A DNA stretch of 64,000 bases from Siphonobacter sp. SORGH_AS_0500 (GCF_002838835.1 NZ_NHPP01000002.1:248001-312000); one strand, 5' to 3'; counted from the stretch's first letter, positions 44,409 to 54,910 are shown. Translations and numbers: made by a program. The notes: generated from the sequence alone by a model not told the origin.

Positions 44409-45326
44409 CTAAGCTACCGTGAAGCCAGAGAGCTTAACGAATTGTTGAATGCGAGCGTCTACTTCTTCTTTGGAAAGACCCAATAAACGTTCGGTACCAA
44501 ATTTTTCTACGCAAAACGAAGCCATGGCCGAACCGTAAATAATGGCACGTTTCATATTCTCGAAACTAATATCATCCGTTGCCGCCAGGTAACCGATGAA
44601 GCCACCTGCGAAGGTATCACCCGCTCCAGTAGGATCGAATACTTCTTCCAGCGGCAGGGCAGGAGCGAAGAATACATCTTCTCCCTGGAATAATAAAGCA
44701 CCGTGTTCGCCTTTTTTGATAATCAGGGTTTTAGGACCCATCTCCATAATCTTGCGAGCGGCTTTACGTAAGCTATATTCCCCCGAAAGCAACCGGGCTT
44801 CTTCGTCGTTGATGCTTAGGACATCCACTTTTTTCATTACTTCTTTGAGATCGTCCATCGCAATTTCCATCCAGAAATTCATGGTGTCCATCACCACCAG
44901 TTTCGGACGATTTTTCAGACGGTTCAGTACCGTCATCTGCACCTGAGGCGTCAGGTTACCCAACATCAGGTATTCGCAATTCTGGTACGATTCGGGGATA
45001 ATCGGATCAAAATCAGCCAGTACGTTCAGTTCAGTGACCAGCGTATCACGGGTGTTCATGTCGTTATGGTACTTCCCCGACCAGAAGAACGATTTTTCAC
45101 CGGCTTTGATCTGTAAGCCTTCGGTATCAACGCCCTGATTTTGGAGTAACTCGATGTATTCCTGAGGAAAGTCATCACCCACTACCGCCACCACATTGAT
45201 AGGTTTGGTGAAGTAAGAAGCGGATAATGAAATATAAGTACAGGCACCACCGATAATTTTATCCGTTTTTCCGAAGGGAGATTCCAGGGCATCAAAGGCC
45301 ACCGTACCGATTGCTAAGAGACTCAT
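44409..45326 (-). CDS. PfkB family sugar/nucleoside kinase
   Basis: 305 residues. Ribokinase-fold kinase: N-terminal GTVAFDALESPFGK, GGACTYISLSASY, and the C-terminal signature DPTGAGDTFAGGFIGY with the catalytic Asp. Motifs typical of specific ribokinase, fructokinase or adenosine kinase branches are not decisive; members of this branch are often called adenosine-kinase-like in Bacteroidota. Substrate left open. Confidence 0.92.
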   Translation of the reverse strand: MSLLAIGTVAFDALESPFGKTDKIIGGACTYISLSASYFTKPINVVAVVGDDFPQEYIELLQNQGVDTEGLQIKAGEKSFFWSGKYHNDMNTRDTLVTELNVLADFDPIIPESYQNCEYLMLGNLTPQVQMTVLNRLKNRPKLVVMDTMNFWMEIAMDDLKEVMKKVDVLSINDEEARLLSGEYSLRKAARKIMEMGPKTLIIKKGEHGALLFQGEDVFFAPALPLEEVFDPTGAGDTFAGGFIGYLAATDDISFENMKRAIIYGSAMASFCVEKFGTERLLGLSKEEVDARIQQFVKLSGFTVA

Positions 45327-45386
45327 TTATTGAAGTTTACAGTTTATTCAGTTTGTTATGGGATCATCATTTTACTGAAAATCAGG

Positions 45387-45394
45387 CAAAAATA
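45387..45394 (-). promoter_or_regulatory. -7 box of the PfkB kinase gene
   Basis: Minus strand TATTTTTG, matching TAnnTTTG, about 60 nt before ATG 45326. A TTTCG at the -33 distance is close to TTTG. Confidence 0.5.
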
Positions 45395-45414
45395 CGCAAT
45401 GATGAGCATATCCA

Positions 45415-45449
45415 CGAAAAAGCCCCGACCTTAATCAGGATCGGGGCTT
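45415..45449 (-). terminator. Intrinsic terminator of the cytochrome c gene
   Basis: AAGCCCCGA / TCGGGGCTT stem (45420-45428 and 45441-45449) followed on the minus strand by five T's (45415-45419). Confidence 0.88.
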
Positions 45450-45470
45450 CTGGAATGAGTAATCGGTTAC

Positions 45471-45821
45471 TTATTTCTTCTTGGCAGTACCATTTAAAGA
45501 AACAATCCACTTCGCGATTTTCATAGCCTCATCTTTAGGAACCTGGGTCATCGGTGCCATTGGAGGGTAACCGGGCCAATGGGAAGGCTCAGGCTTATAA
45601 ATCAGAGCTACAATTTGCTCGGGTTTGTATTTCTTCTTAGCCACGTCCGTATAGGCAGGACCTACTAAACGTTCGTTAACTTTGTGGCAGGTAAGGCAAA
45701 TGTTTTTTTGCAATAAAGCCTGAATCTCAGCGGGCGGATCGTTTTTACTCTGTGCGGAAGCCTCCGTGCCAATGAATAGGGCGGCAAGCAGACCTACCAT
45801 GGGAAAAAGCGTTTTTTTCAT
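45471..45821 (-). CDS. Small secreted c-type cytochrome
   Basis: 116 residues. Signal peptide MKKTLFPMVGLLAALFIGTEASA, then one haem-binding CLTCHKV motif and an axial-Met candidate in MAPMTQVPKDEAM. A class I single-haem cytochrome of the small c551 type, periplasmic electron carrier. No oxidase genes nearby; a lone oxidase subunit III homologue is elsewhere in the window. Confidence 0.92.
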   Translation of the reverse strand: MKKTLFPMVGLLAALFIGTEASAQSKNDPPAEIQALLQKNICLTCHKVNERLVGPAYTDVAKKKYKPEQIVALIYKPEPSHWPGYPPMAPMTQVPKDEAMKIAKWIVSLNGTAKKK

Positions 45822-45874
45822 AGTAAGCGTATAAAAATTAAAAAATTTGCTCGTTGTATTTAATCGTTAGAACG

Positions 45875-45882
45875 CAAAAGTA
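45875..45882 (-). promoter_or_regulatory. -7 box of the cytochrome c gene
   Basis: Minus strand TACTTTTG, matching TAnnTTTG, 53 nt upstream of the start codon. Confidence 0.5.
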
Positions 45883-45950
45883 AATAAAATTATACCGACG
45901 TTCTGTTAATAAATGCAAAAGAATCGACTGAAATAACCCGAAATGCTTAC

Positions 45951-46754
45951 TTATTGTTGTCCGGCTTCTACTGCTTTTCTAACGCTGCCGTGACGGGCCA
46001 GTAAATCTTCTGCTATTTCCCGGGTGGTATGCAGTTCATCTATTACCATCTGAATGGCCCGGTTCACCAGTTTATAGTTGGATAGCTGCATATCCACCAT
46101 TCGGTTACCCTTCACGCGGCCCAGTTGAATCATGGTGCTGGTTGAAATCATATTCAGAGCCAGTTTCTGAGCCGTACCGGATTTCATGCGAGTACTGCCC
46201 GTAACGAACTCGGGCCCCACTATCAATTCCACCGGATATTCAACGGCAGCCGCTACCGGGCTTCCCGCGTTACACACGATGCAACCCGTCAGGATGCCTT
46301 TTTCGCGGGCCGTTTTCACCCCACCAATTACGTAAGGTGTGGTGCCCGAAGCCGCGATACCGACCAGGGAATCCAGCTCGTTAATATCATATTCCAGTAA
46401 ATCCTTCCAGGCCTGTTCGGCGTCGTCTTCGGCGTTTTCAACGGCTTTGCGAATGGCCGTGTCACCTCCGGCAATGAGGCCTACTACTAATCCGAAAGGA
46501 ACGCCGTAGGTAGGAGGGCACTCCGAAGCATCCAGAATGCCGAGGCGACCGCTCGTGCCGGCACCGATGTAAAACAGGCGACCGCCTTGTTTCATACGGG
46601 CCACAATTTCAGTAACCAGGGCTTCAATTTGAGGTAAAGCTTTTTCAACGGCGAGCGGAACCGTTTTATCTTCATTGTTAATTCCCTCCAGTAACTGGCG
46701 GACCGTCATTTGTTCCAGATGGTCGTAGTGTGATGAGGATTCAGTCGTAAGCAT
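45951..46754 (-). CDS. murQ: N-acetylmuramic acid 6-phosphate etherase
   Basis: 267 residues. Cleaves the lactyl ether of MurNAc-6-phosphate in cell-wall recycling. SIS-domain motifs: LFYIGAGTSGRLGILDASEC, IAASGTTPYVIGGVKTARE, and GPEFVTGSTRMKSGTAQK, which is the MurQ signature. The family's catalytic Glu is in DASECPPTYG. No muramyl kinase is adjacent. Slightly short versus E. coli MurQ but complete. Confidence 0.95.
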   Translation of the reverse strand: MLTTESSSHYDHLEQMTVRQLLEGINNEDKTVPLAVEKALPQIEALVTEIVARMKQGGRLFYIGAGTSGRLGILDASECPPTYGVPFGLVVGLIAGGDTAIRKAVENAEDDAEQAWKDLLEYDINELDSLVGIAASGTTPYVIGGVKTAREKGILTGCIVCNAGSPVAAAVEYPVELIVGPEFVTGSTRMKSGTAQKLALNMISTSTMIQLGRVKGNRMVDMQLSNYKLVNRAIQMVIDELHTTREIAEDLLARHGSVRKAVEAGQQ

Positions 46755-46847
46755 ATGACAGTACGAAGGCGAAAATCATTAAATATTAAACGCTAAAGTT
46801 AGCGGATATTCCTGGACTCATCTCAGTGTTTAGGGGTCTATCTACAG

Positions 46848-46881
46848 AAAAGAGACTTCCCGCTGGCCGCCGGAAGTCTCT
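46848..46881 (-). terminator. Terminator of the outer-membrane protein gene
   Basis: AGAGACTTCC / GGAAGTCTCT stem (46851-46860 and 46872-46881) with a short T-run of four on the minus strand. Confidence 0.8.
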
Positions 46882-46907
46882 TCACTACTGAACTATTACA
46901 GCAAAAT

Positions 46908-47603
46908 TTATTTAAACCAGTATCCAAAACGAATGACCAGCGGGCTTCCGCTGGAAGAATATACATTAATATCATCGTAATTGACCTGATAAAGCAGAGT
47001 GATCTGGAAACCGGGCTCACCAGCAGGAACTCCGTAACCACCCCCGACTAAGAAACCGGTGTTATATTGCCCTCGGCCCTGTTTAACTCCGGCTAGTTTA
47101 TAAGAGAGGATCTGAAATTGTTCAGCTTCGCCCCATAAAAACAGACCCGGAATTGTGTTTTGTAAGAAATTGAGGTGTTGCTGAACAAATAATCGGCCCC
47201 CTAACAAACTGGCTTTCAAACGAGCACTTCCCTGATTAGTAAAAACGGGCTGACTAAAATAACTGTAAGTAGCACCTATACCGGCGGTAGTACTGGGCGT
47301 TACCCGAATACCAGCCATTGGGGAAATGTCAAAACTGAAATAGCTATTACCTCCGAAAAAACTCAGGGAAGGGGTAGTAATATTTAAACCATAGCGAAGT
47401 TTATCCTTAAATGGACGAGCATTCCAGGGAAGCTCCTGCTGACGTTGATAACTCTCATCGAGCGGTTGTTGCTGGATAATAACCGGACGGTCGGTGGGAC
47501 GTGGAATGGTATCGTATTGAGCGGAAGCAAAGGGGGTAGCGGCAACCACAAATAATAAAGCAGCCAGTACGGATCGAATCATGGATGTAGTGTTCATGGA
47601 CAA
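46908..47603 (-). CDS. Outer-membrane beta-barrel protein, unknown
   Basis: 231 residues. Signal peptide to about FASA-QY. A proline/glutamine-rich linker (PTDRPVIIQQQPLDESYQRQ) precedes about eight beta strands, and the C-terminus VIRFGYWFK has the barrel-type alternating aromatic pattern. Similar small barrels are common in Cytophagales; no name assigned. Confidence 0.75.
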   Translation of the reverse strand: MSMNTTSMIRSVLAALLFVVAATPFASAQYDTIPRPTDRPVIIQQQPLDESYQRQQELPWNARPFKDKLRYGLNITTPSLSFFGGNSYFSFDISPMAGIRVTPSTTAGIGATYSYFSQPVFTNQGSARLKASLLGGRLFVQQHLNFLQNTIPGLFLWGEAEQFQILSYKLAGVKQGRGQYNTGFLVGGGYGVPAGEPGFQITLLYQVNYDDINVYSSSGSPLVIRFGYWFK

Positions 47604-47832
47604 CTTAAAAGAAGTTGTATAGTAAAGAACTCGATGGCGAAAATAGTGGTTATTACCCTAGCACCAACCGAATTCCCTTCTTACGTTTTCAAAAGTAACG
47701 GTCTTTGCCACAAATTCTTGTATATCGACCTTATTCCCGCGATGGAACGGGTCTTTTTTATCGACGTTAACGGTTTAATACCTCGGATTAGAAAACATTA
47801 AAACCATCTTTTCTTCCCAGCCCGGAGAGAAT

Positions 47833-47840
47833 TATCTTTG
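47833..47840 (+). promoter_or_regulatory. -7 box immediately before uvrA
   Basis: TATCTTTG (TAnnTTTG) ends 4 nt before the uvrA ATG at 47845. If used, transcription would begin at or next to the start codon, giving a leaderless mRNA. Confidence 0.5.
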
Positions 47841-47844
47841 TAGA

Positions 47845-50703
47845 ATGAATCCAATCGAAACGCTAGGACGCCCATCGGTCGAATCTTTAGACCCCAAGCA
47901 GTATATTCTTATTAAAGGAGCTCGTGTTAATAACCTTAAAAATATAGACGTTTCGATTCCCCGTAATAAGCTGGTGGTTATCACGGGTTTATCAGGCAGT
48001 GGCAAATCTTCACTGGCTTTTGATACCCTGTTTGCTGAAGGACAGCGGATGTACGTGGAAAGTTTAAGTAGTTACGCCCGTCAGTTTCTGGGCCGGATGG
48101 AAAAGCCGGAAGTAGACTGGATTAAAGGCGTTTCGCCCGCCATTGCCATCGAGCAAAAGGTAAGCACCAAAAACCCACGTTCGACGGTCGGTACTACTAC
48201 TGAAATTTACGATTACCTCAAGTTATTATTCGCCCGCATCGGGAAAACGTATTCGCCCATTTCCGGTCAGGAAGTGCGGAAAGATACCGTTACCGATGTT
48301 GTTGATTTCATTCTTTCGCAGGAAGAATCGACCCGGGTTTTGATTACCACACCTTTTTTACGTAAAGGGGGCCGAAGTCTGGTGGAAGAGCTGAACGTAT
48401 TACTTCAGAAAGGCTTCACCCGGATTGTAGCAAATGACGAAACGATTCAGATCGAAGACGTTTTAACGGATACCGAACTAGCGAGTCGGATAGATCAGCA
48501 GCCGCTTCATATTCTGATTGACCGTCTGGCGGTGAAGAAAGAGGATGAAGAAACGCAGTTCCGCTTGGGAGATTCGGTGCAAACGGCTTTTTTTGAAGGC
48601 GAAGGGGTTTGTTTCGTCCAAATTCTGGGAGGCGAACGCCGCGAGTTTTCGGATCGGTTTGAGCTGGACGGCATTGTCTTTGAAGAACCCAGCGTTAACC
48701 TGTTTAGCTTCAATAACCCCTACGGAGCCTGCAAGCGTTGCGAAGGTTTCGGAACGATCCTGGGGATTGACCCTGATCTGGTTTTCCCAGATCGGAATCT
48801 TTCCGTTTTTGAAGGAGCCATTGCTCCCTGGCGGACGGAGAAAATGGGCGAGTGGTTAACGCCTTTGTTACGCAACGGCATTCGTTTTGACTTCCCTATT
48901 CATCGGGCCTATAAAGAACTAAGTCCCGAAGAAAAAGACTTGCTCTGGAAGGGTAATAAATTCTTCGGCGGTCTGGATGACTTCTTTAAAATGCTCGAAG
49001 GAGAATCCTATAAGATTCAGTATCGGGTATTGTTGAGCCGCTACCGAGGTCGTACGGCTTGTCCAGAGTGTCGCGGTTCTCGTTTACGGAAGGATGCCAG
49101 TTTTGTGAAAATTGCGGATAAATCGATTGTAGATCTGGTATTACGTCCGATTTCAGAAATTGCTGAGTTTTTCCGAAACTTAGAGTTACCTGATTATCAG
49201 GAAAAAGTAGCCCGCCGGATTCTGACCGAAATTCAGAACCGCCTGGATTACATGGAGCGGGTTGGTTTAGGGTATTTAACACTGAACCGATTAACTAACT
49301 CTCTGTCAGGGGGTGAGTTTCAGCGAATTAAATTGGCGACTTCCCTGGGAAGTGCCCTGGTTGGTTCGATGTATATTCTGGATGAACCCAGTATTGGGCT
49401 TCACCCCCGCGATACCCAGCGACTCATTTCGGTGCTTAAATCCCTGCGTGATTTAGGGAATACCGTAATCGTTGTAGAGCACGAAGAGGAGGTAATGAAG
49501 GCCGCCGATGAAATCATTGACATTGGCCCGGATGCCGGAACGGGTGGAGGCCAAGTAGTCTTCCACGGCGACTGGAATACCATTGAAGATTTACGAGGGG
49601 AAGCTTCTGTTGAAGGTGAGCTGCATTCCCATACGCTGGCCTTCCTGACGGGACAAGACCAGATTCCCATTCCCAAATTTCGTCGTCGCCCCACGGGTTG
49701 GATCGAACTGAAAGGAGCTCGTGAGAATAACTTACGGGAGATTAATGCCCGTTTCCCTTTGGGTAATCTGACGGTTGTCACGGGTGTGAGTGGTTCGGGT
49801 AAATCAACATTAATTCGAAAAATTCTGTATCCGGCTTTGGGTAAAATGCTGGGGACGTATTCAGATGAATCGGGCAAGTACTCCGAACTGGTAGGAGATT
49901 TGAAAGGACTGGCGGCGGTAGAAATGGTCGACCAAAATCCAATTGGTAAATCAAGCCGTTCGAATCCAGTTACTTATGTGAAAGCGTATGATCACATCCG
50001 TCAGCTCATGAGTGATCAGCCTTTAGCCAAAGCCCGGACGTATAAACCTAGTCATTTTTCTTTCAACGTTGATGGCGGTCGTTGCGAAACCTGTCAGGGG
50101 GAAGGGCAGGTAAAGATAGAAATGCAGTTCATGGCGGATATTTACCTGACCTGTGAATCCTGCCACGGCAAACGTTTCAAACACGAAATTCTGGAAGTAA
50201 AGTATCAGGATAAAGATGTTTCGGAAATTCTGGACATGACGGTAGACGAAGCGGTCGTTTTTTTCCAGGGCAATCCGAAAATTTACGAAAAACTGGTGCC
50301 TTTGCAGGAAGTAGGGCTGGGATATGTAACCCTCGGCCAGTCTTCCAGTTCGCTTTCAGGAGGGGAGGCCCAACGGGTGAAACTGGCCAGTTTCCTCGGA
50401 AAAGGAAATCCAAACGTAGGGAAGACTTTATTCATTTTTGATGAACCTACCACGGGCTTACACTTCCACGATATTCGGAAGTTATTGAAATCCATCAACG
50501 CTTTGGTAAATCAGGGCGATTCAGTGATTATCATTGAACATAATACCGAAGTAATCAAATGTGCTGATTACATCATTGATATTGGCCCGGATGGGGGAGA
50601 AGCCGGGGGCTTAATCACGTTTACGGGAACGCCAGAAGAAATGATTGAAATCGGTGACGAGAACCATACCGCCCGATTCCTGAAAGAGAAAATGCAGGAG
50701 TAA
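47845..50703 (+). CDS. uvrA: Excinuclease ABC subunit A
   Basis: 952 residues. Damage-recognition ATPase of nucleotide excision repair. Two ABC cassettes: Walker [10 protein letters not shown] (near residue 48) and [10 protein letters not shown] (near 650), ABC signatures [12 protein letters not shown] and [12 protein letters not shown], Walker [13 protein letters not shown] and [11 protein letters not shown]. Zinc motifs CKRCEGFG / CPECRG and CETCQGEGQ / CESCHGKRF. The N-terminus begins about 20 residues before the usual [12 protein letters not shown] strong terminator follows at 50712. Confidence 0.98.
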   Translation: MNPIETLGRPSVESLDPKQYILIKGARVNNLKNIDVSIPRNKLVVITGLSGSGKSSLAFDTLFAEGQRMYVESLSSYARQFLGRMEKPEVDWIKGVSPAIAIEQKVSTKNPRSTVGTTTEIYDYLKLLFARIGKTYSPISGQEVRKDTVTDVVDFILSQEESTRVLITTPFLRKGGRSLVEELNVLLQKGFTRIVANDETIQIEDVLTDTELASRIDQQPLHILIDRLAVKKEDEETQFRLGDSVQTAFFEGEGVCFVQILGGERREFSDRFELDGIVFEEPSVNLFSFNNPYGACKRCEGFGTILGIDPDLVFPDRNLSVFEGAIAPWRTEKMGEWLTPLLRNGIRFDFPIHRAYKELSPEEKDLLWKGNKFFGGLDDFFKMLEGESYKIQYRVLLSRYRGRTACPECRGSRLRKDASFVKIADKSIVDLVLRPISEIAEFFRNLELPDYQEKVARRILTEIQNRLDYMERVGLGYLTLNRLTNSLSGGEFQRIKLATSLGSALVGSMYILDEPSIGLHPRDTQRLISVLKSLRDLGNTVIVVEHEEEVMKAADEIIDIGPDAGTGGGQVVFHGDWNTIEDLRGEASVEGELHSHTLAFLTGQDQIPIPKFRRRPTGWIELKGARENNLREINARFPLGNLTVVTGVSGSGKSTLIRKILYPALGKMLGTYSDESGKYSELVGDLKGLAAVEMVDQNPIGKSSRSNPVTYVKAYDHIRQLMSDQPLAKARTYKPSHFSFNVDGGRCETCQGEGQVKIEMQFMADIYLTCESCHGKRFKHEILEVKYQDKDVSEILDMTVDEAVVFFQGNPKIYEKLVPLQEVGLGYVTLGQSSSSLSGGEAQRVKLASFLGKGNPNVGKTLFIFDEPTTGLHFHDIRKLLKSINALVNQGDSVIIIEHNTEVIKCADYIIDIGPDGGEAGGLITFTGTPEEMIEIGDENHTARFLKEKMQE

Positions 50704-50711
50704 TAAAGCAC

Positions 50712-50741
50712 GAAGAAGCCCGGATTATTCCGGGCTTCTTC
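50712..50741. terminator. Bidirectional terminator after uvrA
   Basis: 12-bp stem GAAGAAGCCCGG / CCGGGCTTCTTC (50712-50723 and 50730-50741) between two converging genes. Only TTCTTCC follows on the plus strand. Confidence 0.82.
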
Positions 50742-50752
50742 CATTTAATTAA

Positions 50753-51640
50753 TCAATGAAAAACGCTTAAGAAGCGTCGGTAGAGCGTTTTCGCTTTGGC
50801 GGCTAAGGGTAACTCCGGCTCTCGTAGCGGTCCGTCGAAAGGTTGCCCCCGGCGGAGGTAATACTTCGACATGGTCCCTGATGTTATTTTCCATTTATTA
50901 ACGAAGACATAATAACCATCGTTTTTCTTGATCCGGTTTACTGAGATGGAGCCGAAATGATAAACCCGACTGGCTGAAACGCCTTTAAATAACCGGATAC
51001 CGACCTGCCAGAGTTTCATCGAAAAATCGGGATCTGAATACATGCCAGGCGAAAACTCTACGCTATACCCACCCACTAAATCCCAGATTTCTTTGTGTAC
51101 AATATTGGGTGGCCAGGTTGAACCCTGCCAGTCGCCAATGGGTAATGTGGCAAACTCCTTGAGTAATTTTTCTTCGTTAAAGGTATGAATATCCTTGCCA
51201 AAGTCCTGAAGAATAGAACAGGTGGTTTCGGCAGTGGCCTCAATGGTGGTAGCTGAAATAAAGAAGCGATTGTGGCCGATTTCCTGAATGGTATCGTATA
51301 AGGCCTTATCCCAGTCGGGGCAAACGTACATATCATCATTAATGAAGAGGATGTAATTCGTCGTTGCCAGGGAAGCCGAGATATTCAGGGCATAACAAAC
51401 GCCAATGTTCTCAGAGCTAACCGAGTAATCAATATCCGTTTGTTGGCGAATCCAGTCCAGCGTTCCATCGGTTCCTTCGTTAACGTGAACAATAATCTGG
51501 TGCGGAAAGTGAGAGTTCTTACGAATACTTTCTACGCATAAGCGGAGGTAAGGCAGATTATTCCAGGAAGGAATCAGGATGGAAAAGAGGGCTTGGTCGT
51601 TTTTAGTTGCTTTGACAATAGAAATGGGTTCTTCAATCAT
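50753..51640 (-). CDS. Glycosyltransferase family 2
   Basis: 295 residues, GT-A fold. N-terminal FSILIPSWNNLPYLRLCVES, nucleotide/metal motif FINDDMYVCPDWD (the DDx acidic motif), then a C-terminal region with GGYSVEFSPGMYSDPDFSM, where the acceptor/catalytic acid is usually placed. Adds a sugar to a surface glycan or lipid; donor and acceptor unknown. No other glycan genes are adjacent, so it is an isolated unit. Confidence 0.88.
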   Translation of the reverse strand: MIEEPISIVKATKNDQALFSILIPSWNNLPYLRLCVESIRKNSHFPHQIIVHVNEGTDGTLDWIRQQTDIDYSVSSENIGVCYALNISASLATTNYILFINDDMYVCPDWDKALYDTIQEIGHNRFFISATTIEATAETTCSILQDFGKDIHTFNEEKLLKEFATLPIGDWQGSTWPPNIVHKEIWDLVGGYSVEFSPGMYSDPDFSMKLWQVGIRLFKGVSASRVYHFGSISVNRIKKNDGYYVFVNKWKITSGTMSKYYLRRGQPFDGPLREPELPLAAKAKTLYRRFLSVFH

Positions 51641-51840
51641 GTATCAAGAAGTACTTGTCAGGAAAATTGGGTTGGACAAAGATATTTAGGAAAGCCCATA
51701 CAACCAGATGGGATGATCCTAAGAAGGAGAGAAAGAGAGGTAAAAGACAGGAAATGAGGCGAGGAAGAGAAAAACTTGGATAGGTTAATTTTTTCAGAGC
51801 GAAATTATGAATGGATTTTTTCTGTTTTTTCAAATAAACC

Positions 51841-51872
51841 TTTGATATACAGGAATAAACCAGCTATATTTG
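51841..51872 (+). promoter_or_regulatory. Promoter of the rplM-rpsI-rpsB-tsf operon
   Basis: -33 TTTG (51841-51844), 20 nt, then -7 TATATTTG (51865-51872), an excellent match to the Bacteroidota primary sigma consensus. The leader is about 65 nt to the GTG start. The rest of the 51641-51840 space is purine-rich with no gene. Confidence 0.85.
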
Positions 51873-51943
51873 CACTCCCTTTTTCAGCTATGATGCCCAA
51901 AAGTATCTGAAAATCAAGAGGAAACAATCAAAGACAATTAATC

Positions 51944-52387
51944 GTGGATCAGTTAAGCTACAAAACTATCTCGGCAAACGCAGCGACCGTAACTAAGGAG
52001 TGGGTCGTTGTTGACGCTGAAAACGCGATCTTAGGTCGTCTGACCAGCCAGATCGCCGCTATCCTGCGGGGTAAGCACAAAACGAACTACACTCCTCACG
52101 TCGATTGTGGTGACAATGTTATCGTAATCAACGCAGACAAAATCCGTTTAACGGGTAACAAACTGACCGACAAGCAGTACGTTCGTCACACCGGTCACCC
52201 TGGTGGACAACGTTTTGCGACGCCTCGTGAAGTTCTGGAAAAGATCCCTGCTCGGGTAATCGAATATGCCGTAAAAGGTATGTTACCTAAAACTCGTCTG
52301 GGTCGTCGTCTTTTTACGAACCTGCACGTGTATGCTGGACCTAACCATCCACACGAATCACAACAACCGAAGAAAATCGAATTGTAA
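51944..52387 (+). CDS. rplM: Large ribosomal subunit protein L13
   Basis: 147 residues beginning at GTG 51944 (DQLSYKTISANAATVTKEWVV), which is the Bacteroidota L13 N-terminus; no ATG is available in frame nearby. Family motifs: VDAENAILGRLTSQIAAILRG, YTPHVDCGDNVIVINADKI, KGMLPKTRLGRRLF, and HVYAGPNHPHE. Binds 23S rRNA. First gene of the classical L13-S9-S2-Ts operon with a strong promoter upstream. Confidence 0.97.
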   Translation: MDQLSYKTISANAATVTKEWVVVDAENAILGRLTSQIAAILRGKHKTNYTPHVDCGDNVIVINADKIRLTGNKLTDKQYVRHTGHPGGQRFATPREVLEKIPARVIEYAVKGMLPKTRLGRRLFTNLHVYAGPNHPHESQQPKKIEL

Positions 52388-52483
52388 TCATTCGTTGTTC
52401 GTGAATGGTTCGTGGGGTTTTAGTGAAGATCTACTAACACTTCCAGAAACTAGGTTACGATTAACGGTTAACGAATACCAAAA

Positions 52484-52873
52484 ATGGCAGAAGTAATTAA
52501 TACTCTCGGTCGCCGGAAAACTGCCGTAGCTCGCGTTTATTTAACGCCAGGCAACGGAGCGATCACGGTTAATGGCCGCGATTTCAAGGAGTACTTCCCT
52601 TCTGAAGTTCTTCAAATCATTGTAAATCAGCCTTTCACTACTACTAACACGGTAGGTGCTTACGATATCAAAGCAAACCTTGATGGTGGTGGAATCGCTG
52701 GTCAGGCAGAAGCTCTGCGTATGGGTATTTCCCGTGCGTTAGACAAACTGAACCCTGAGCACCACACGCCGCTGAAGAAAGTTGGCTTCCTTACTCGTGA
52801 TGACCGTATGGTTGAACGTAAGAAACCAGGTCGTCGCAAGGCACGTCGTCGTTTCCAATTCAGCAAGCGTTAA
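52484..52873 (+). CDS. rpsI: Small ribosomal subunit protein S9
   Basis: 129 residues. [15 protein letters not shown] at the start, [19 protein letters not shown] in the middle and the basic tail [18 protein letters not shown] that reaches toward the P-site tRNA. Second gene of the operon, 96 nt after rplM. Confidence 0.97.
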   Translation: MAEVINTLGRRKTAVARVYLTPGNGAITVNGRDFKEYFPSEVLQIIVNQPFTTTNTVGAYDIKANLDGGGIAGQAEALRMGISRALDKLNPEHHTPLKKVGFLTRDDRMVERKKPGRRKARRRFQFSKR

Positions 52874-53022
52874 TAATGTGGTTCTTAGTTGTTGGTTCTT
52901 AGTTTTTCGAACGAACAACCATCAACTAAAAACTGACAATAATTACTCGCCTCTGATTCATGCTTGTAGTGTCCGACGCAGAATCAAGCACTTTTCATCA
53001 TCCTTTTTGACTTAACAACAAA

Positions 53023-53823
53023 ATGGCACAAGTATCATATAAAGAACTCCTCGATGCCGGCGTACACTTTGGTCACTTGACTCGTAAGTGGGATCCGAAG
53101 ATGGCTCCTTACATCTTCATGGAGAAAAACGGCATCCATATTATCGATTTGAACAAAACGGTAACCCTTCTTGATGAAGCGTCTACCGCCATCAAATCAA
53201 TCGTTCGTTCAGGCCGCAAAATCATGTTCGTAGCTACGAAAAAGCAGGCTCAGGAGATCGTTTCAGAAGAAGCACGTCGCCTGAAAATGCCTTACGTAAC
53301 CGATCGTTGGTTAGGTGGTATGCTGACTAACTTCGCGACGATTCGCAAGTCGCTGAAGAAAATGACTCAACTTGAGAAAATGCTTAAGGATGAGACTACG
53401 TCTGCGAACCTGAACAAAAAAGAAAAACTGGTCCTTACTCGCGAAAAAGATAAATTGGAGCGTGTATTAGGTGGTATTGCTGACCTGACTCGTCTGCCTG
53501 CGGCTCTGTTCGTAATCGACGTAAAGCGTGAGCATATTGCCGTTGCTGAAGCTCAACGTTTAGGTATTCCAGTATTCGCTATGTGCGATACTAACTCTAA
53601 CCCCGAGTTAGTTGACTTCCCTATTCCTGCTAACGACGATGCCTACAAATCAATCAGCCTGATCACTCTGGCTATTGGTAAGGCTATCGAAGAAGGTCTG
53701 ATGGAGCGTAAGCAAGATAAAGACGATGCTCGCGTTCAGGAAGAAGAAGAAGCTAAACGGGCAGTTGACTCTGGAGCTGAAGTAGCTGAAGCTCCTGCGG
53801 CAACTACAGAGGATGAAGCCTAA
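53023..53823 (+). CDS. rpsB: Small ribosomal subunit protein S2
   Basis: 266 residues. S2 motifs [54 protein letters not shown], and [19 protein letters not shown]. The C-terminal 35 residues are acidic and low-complexity ([15 protein letters not shown]) as in many Bacteroidota. Third gene; 149 nt after rpsI with a minor inverted repeat in the gap. Confidence 0.97.
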   Translation: MAQVSYKELLDAGVHFGHLTRKWDPKMAPYIFMEKNGIHIIDLNKTVTLLDEASTAIKSIVRSGRKIMFVATKKQAQEIVSEEARRLKMPYVTDRWLGGMLTNFATIRKSLKKMTQLEKMLKDETTSANLNKKEKLVLTREKDKLERVLGGIADLTRLPAALFVIDVKREHIAVAEAQRLGIPVFAMCDTNSNPELVDFPIPANDDAYKSISLITLAIGKAIEEGLMERKQDKDDARVQEEEEAKRAVDSGAEVAEAPAATTEDEA

Positions 53824-53851
53824 TCTTTTATTAGATCTTTGATCCTATTGT

Positions 53852-53882
53852 GAATAGCCCGGAGCTTTGCTTTGGGCTATTC
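53852..53882 (+). terminator. Weak hairpin between rpsB and tsf
   Basis: Stem GAATAGCCC / GGGCTATTC (53852-53860 and 53874-53882), followed by CGTTT only. Could lower tsf expression relative to rpsB, or be an RNA-processing site. Confidence 0.5.
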
Positions 53883-54073
53883 CGTTTAGAAAAATTTGAG
53901 CAGGTTTGATGAAATGGTTGGAGTCGATTCGCTAACGTTTGAATGGTAATAAAATACATTTCCAAACGTCTAAGCTTCAAACCCCAAACGCTCAGAGACT
54001 TCTTAACAAAAGCTTAATTTTCTTATTTGGGGGATTACCCCCAACTTCACGATAAATAAACAAACTCACTACA

Positions 54074-54910
54074 ATGGCTGCAATTACCGCTGCTGACGTG
54101 AATAAACTCCGCCAAATGACTGGTGCGGGTATGATGGATTGTAAAAAGGCTTTGTCTGAAGCTGATGGCGATTTCGAAAAAGCAATCGAAGTGTTACGCA
54201 AAGCAGGCCAGAAAGTGGCTGCTAAACGTGCCGACAACGCTACTTCAGAAGGTCTGATCCTGGTTAAATTAAGCGAAGACGGTTCTAATGGTAAACTGAT
54301 TGCTTTAGCTTGCGAAACGGAGCCCGTTTCTAAAGTTGAAGACTTCCGTAACCTGGCGAACGCGATCATCGACACGGCAGTTGAGAAAAACCCTGCTTCA
54401 ATCGAAGAATTATCAGCTTTACCTTTAGCGGATGGCCGTACCATTCAGGAAACCATCACTGAACTGGTTGGTAAAATTGGTGAGAAAATCATCATCGCTA
54501 CTTACGAAAACATTAACGCTGAGCAAGTAGTTAGCTACATCCACTCTAACGGTAAGTTAGGTGTATTGTTAGCGTTCAACAACGTACAAGGTGCTGACGT
54601 TCAGGAAGTAGGTAAAGACATCGCTATGCAAATTGCGGCTATGAAACCCGTAGCTGTAAGCAAAGACGAAGTAGATCCTGCTTTAGCAGAGAAAGAACTC
54701 GAAATTGGTCGTGAGCAAGCTCGTGCGGAAGGTAAGCCTGAGGCTATCCTGGATCGTATCGCTCAAGGTCGTTTGGAGAAATTCTACAAAGAAAACACCC
54801 TGCTTTCTCAGGAGTTCGTGAAAGATAACTCGATCACAATCGCTCAGTTATTAGAGAAAACGCAGAAAGGATTAACTGTAAAAGAATTCAAGCGTGTTGC
54901 TTTAGCTTAG
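54074..54910 (+). CDS. tsf: Translation elongation factor Ts
   Basis: 278 residues. Exchanges GDP for GTP on EF-Tu. N-terminal signature KLRQMTGAGMMDCKKALSEA, then the core with EPVSKVEDFRNLANAI, and the C-terminal FVKDNSITIAQLLEK. Last gene of the operon, 250 nt after rpsB, followed by a strong terminator. Confidence 0.97.
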   Translation: MAAITAADVNKLRQMTGAGMMDCKKALSEADGDFEKAIEVLRKAGQKVAAKRADNATSEGLILVKLSEDGSNGKLIALACETEPVSKVEDFRNLANAIIDTAVEKNPASIEELSALPLADGRTIQETITELVGKIGEKIIIATYENINAEQVVSYIHSNGKLGVLLAFNNVQGADVQEVGKDIAMQIAAMKPVAVSKDEVDPALAEKELEIGREQARAEGKPEAILDRIAQGRLEKFYKENTLLSQEFVKDNSITIAQLLEKTQKGLTVKEFKRVALA

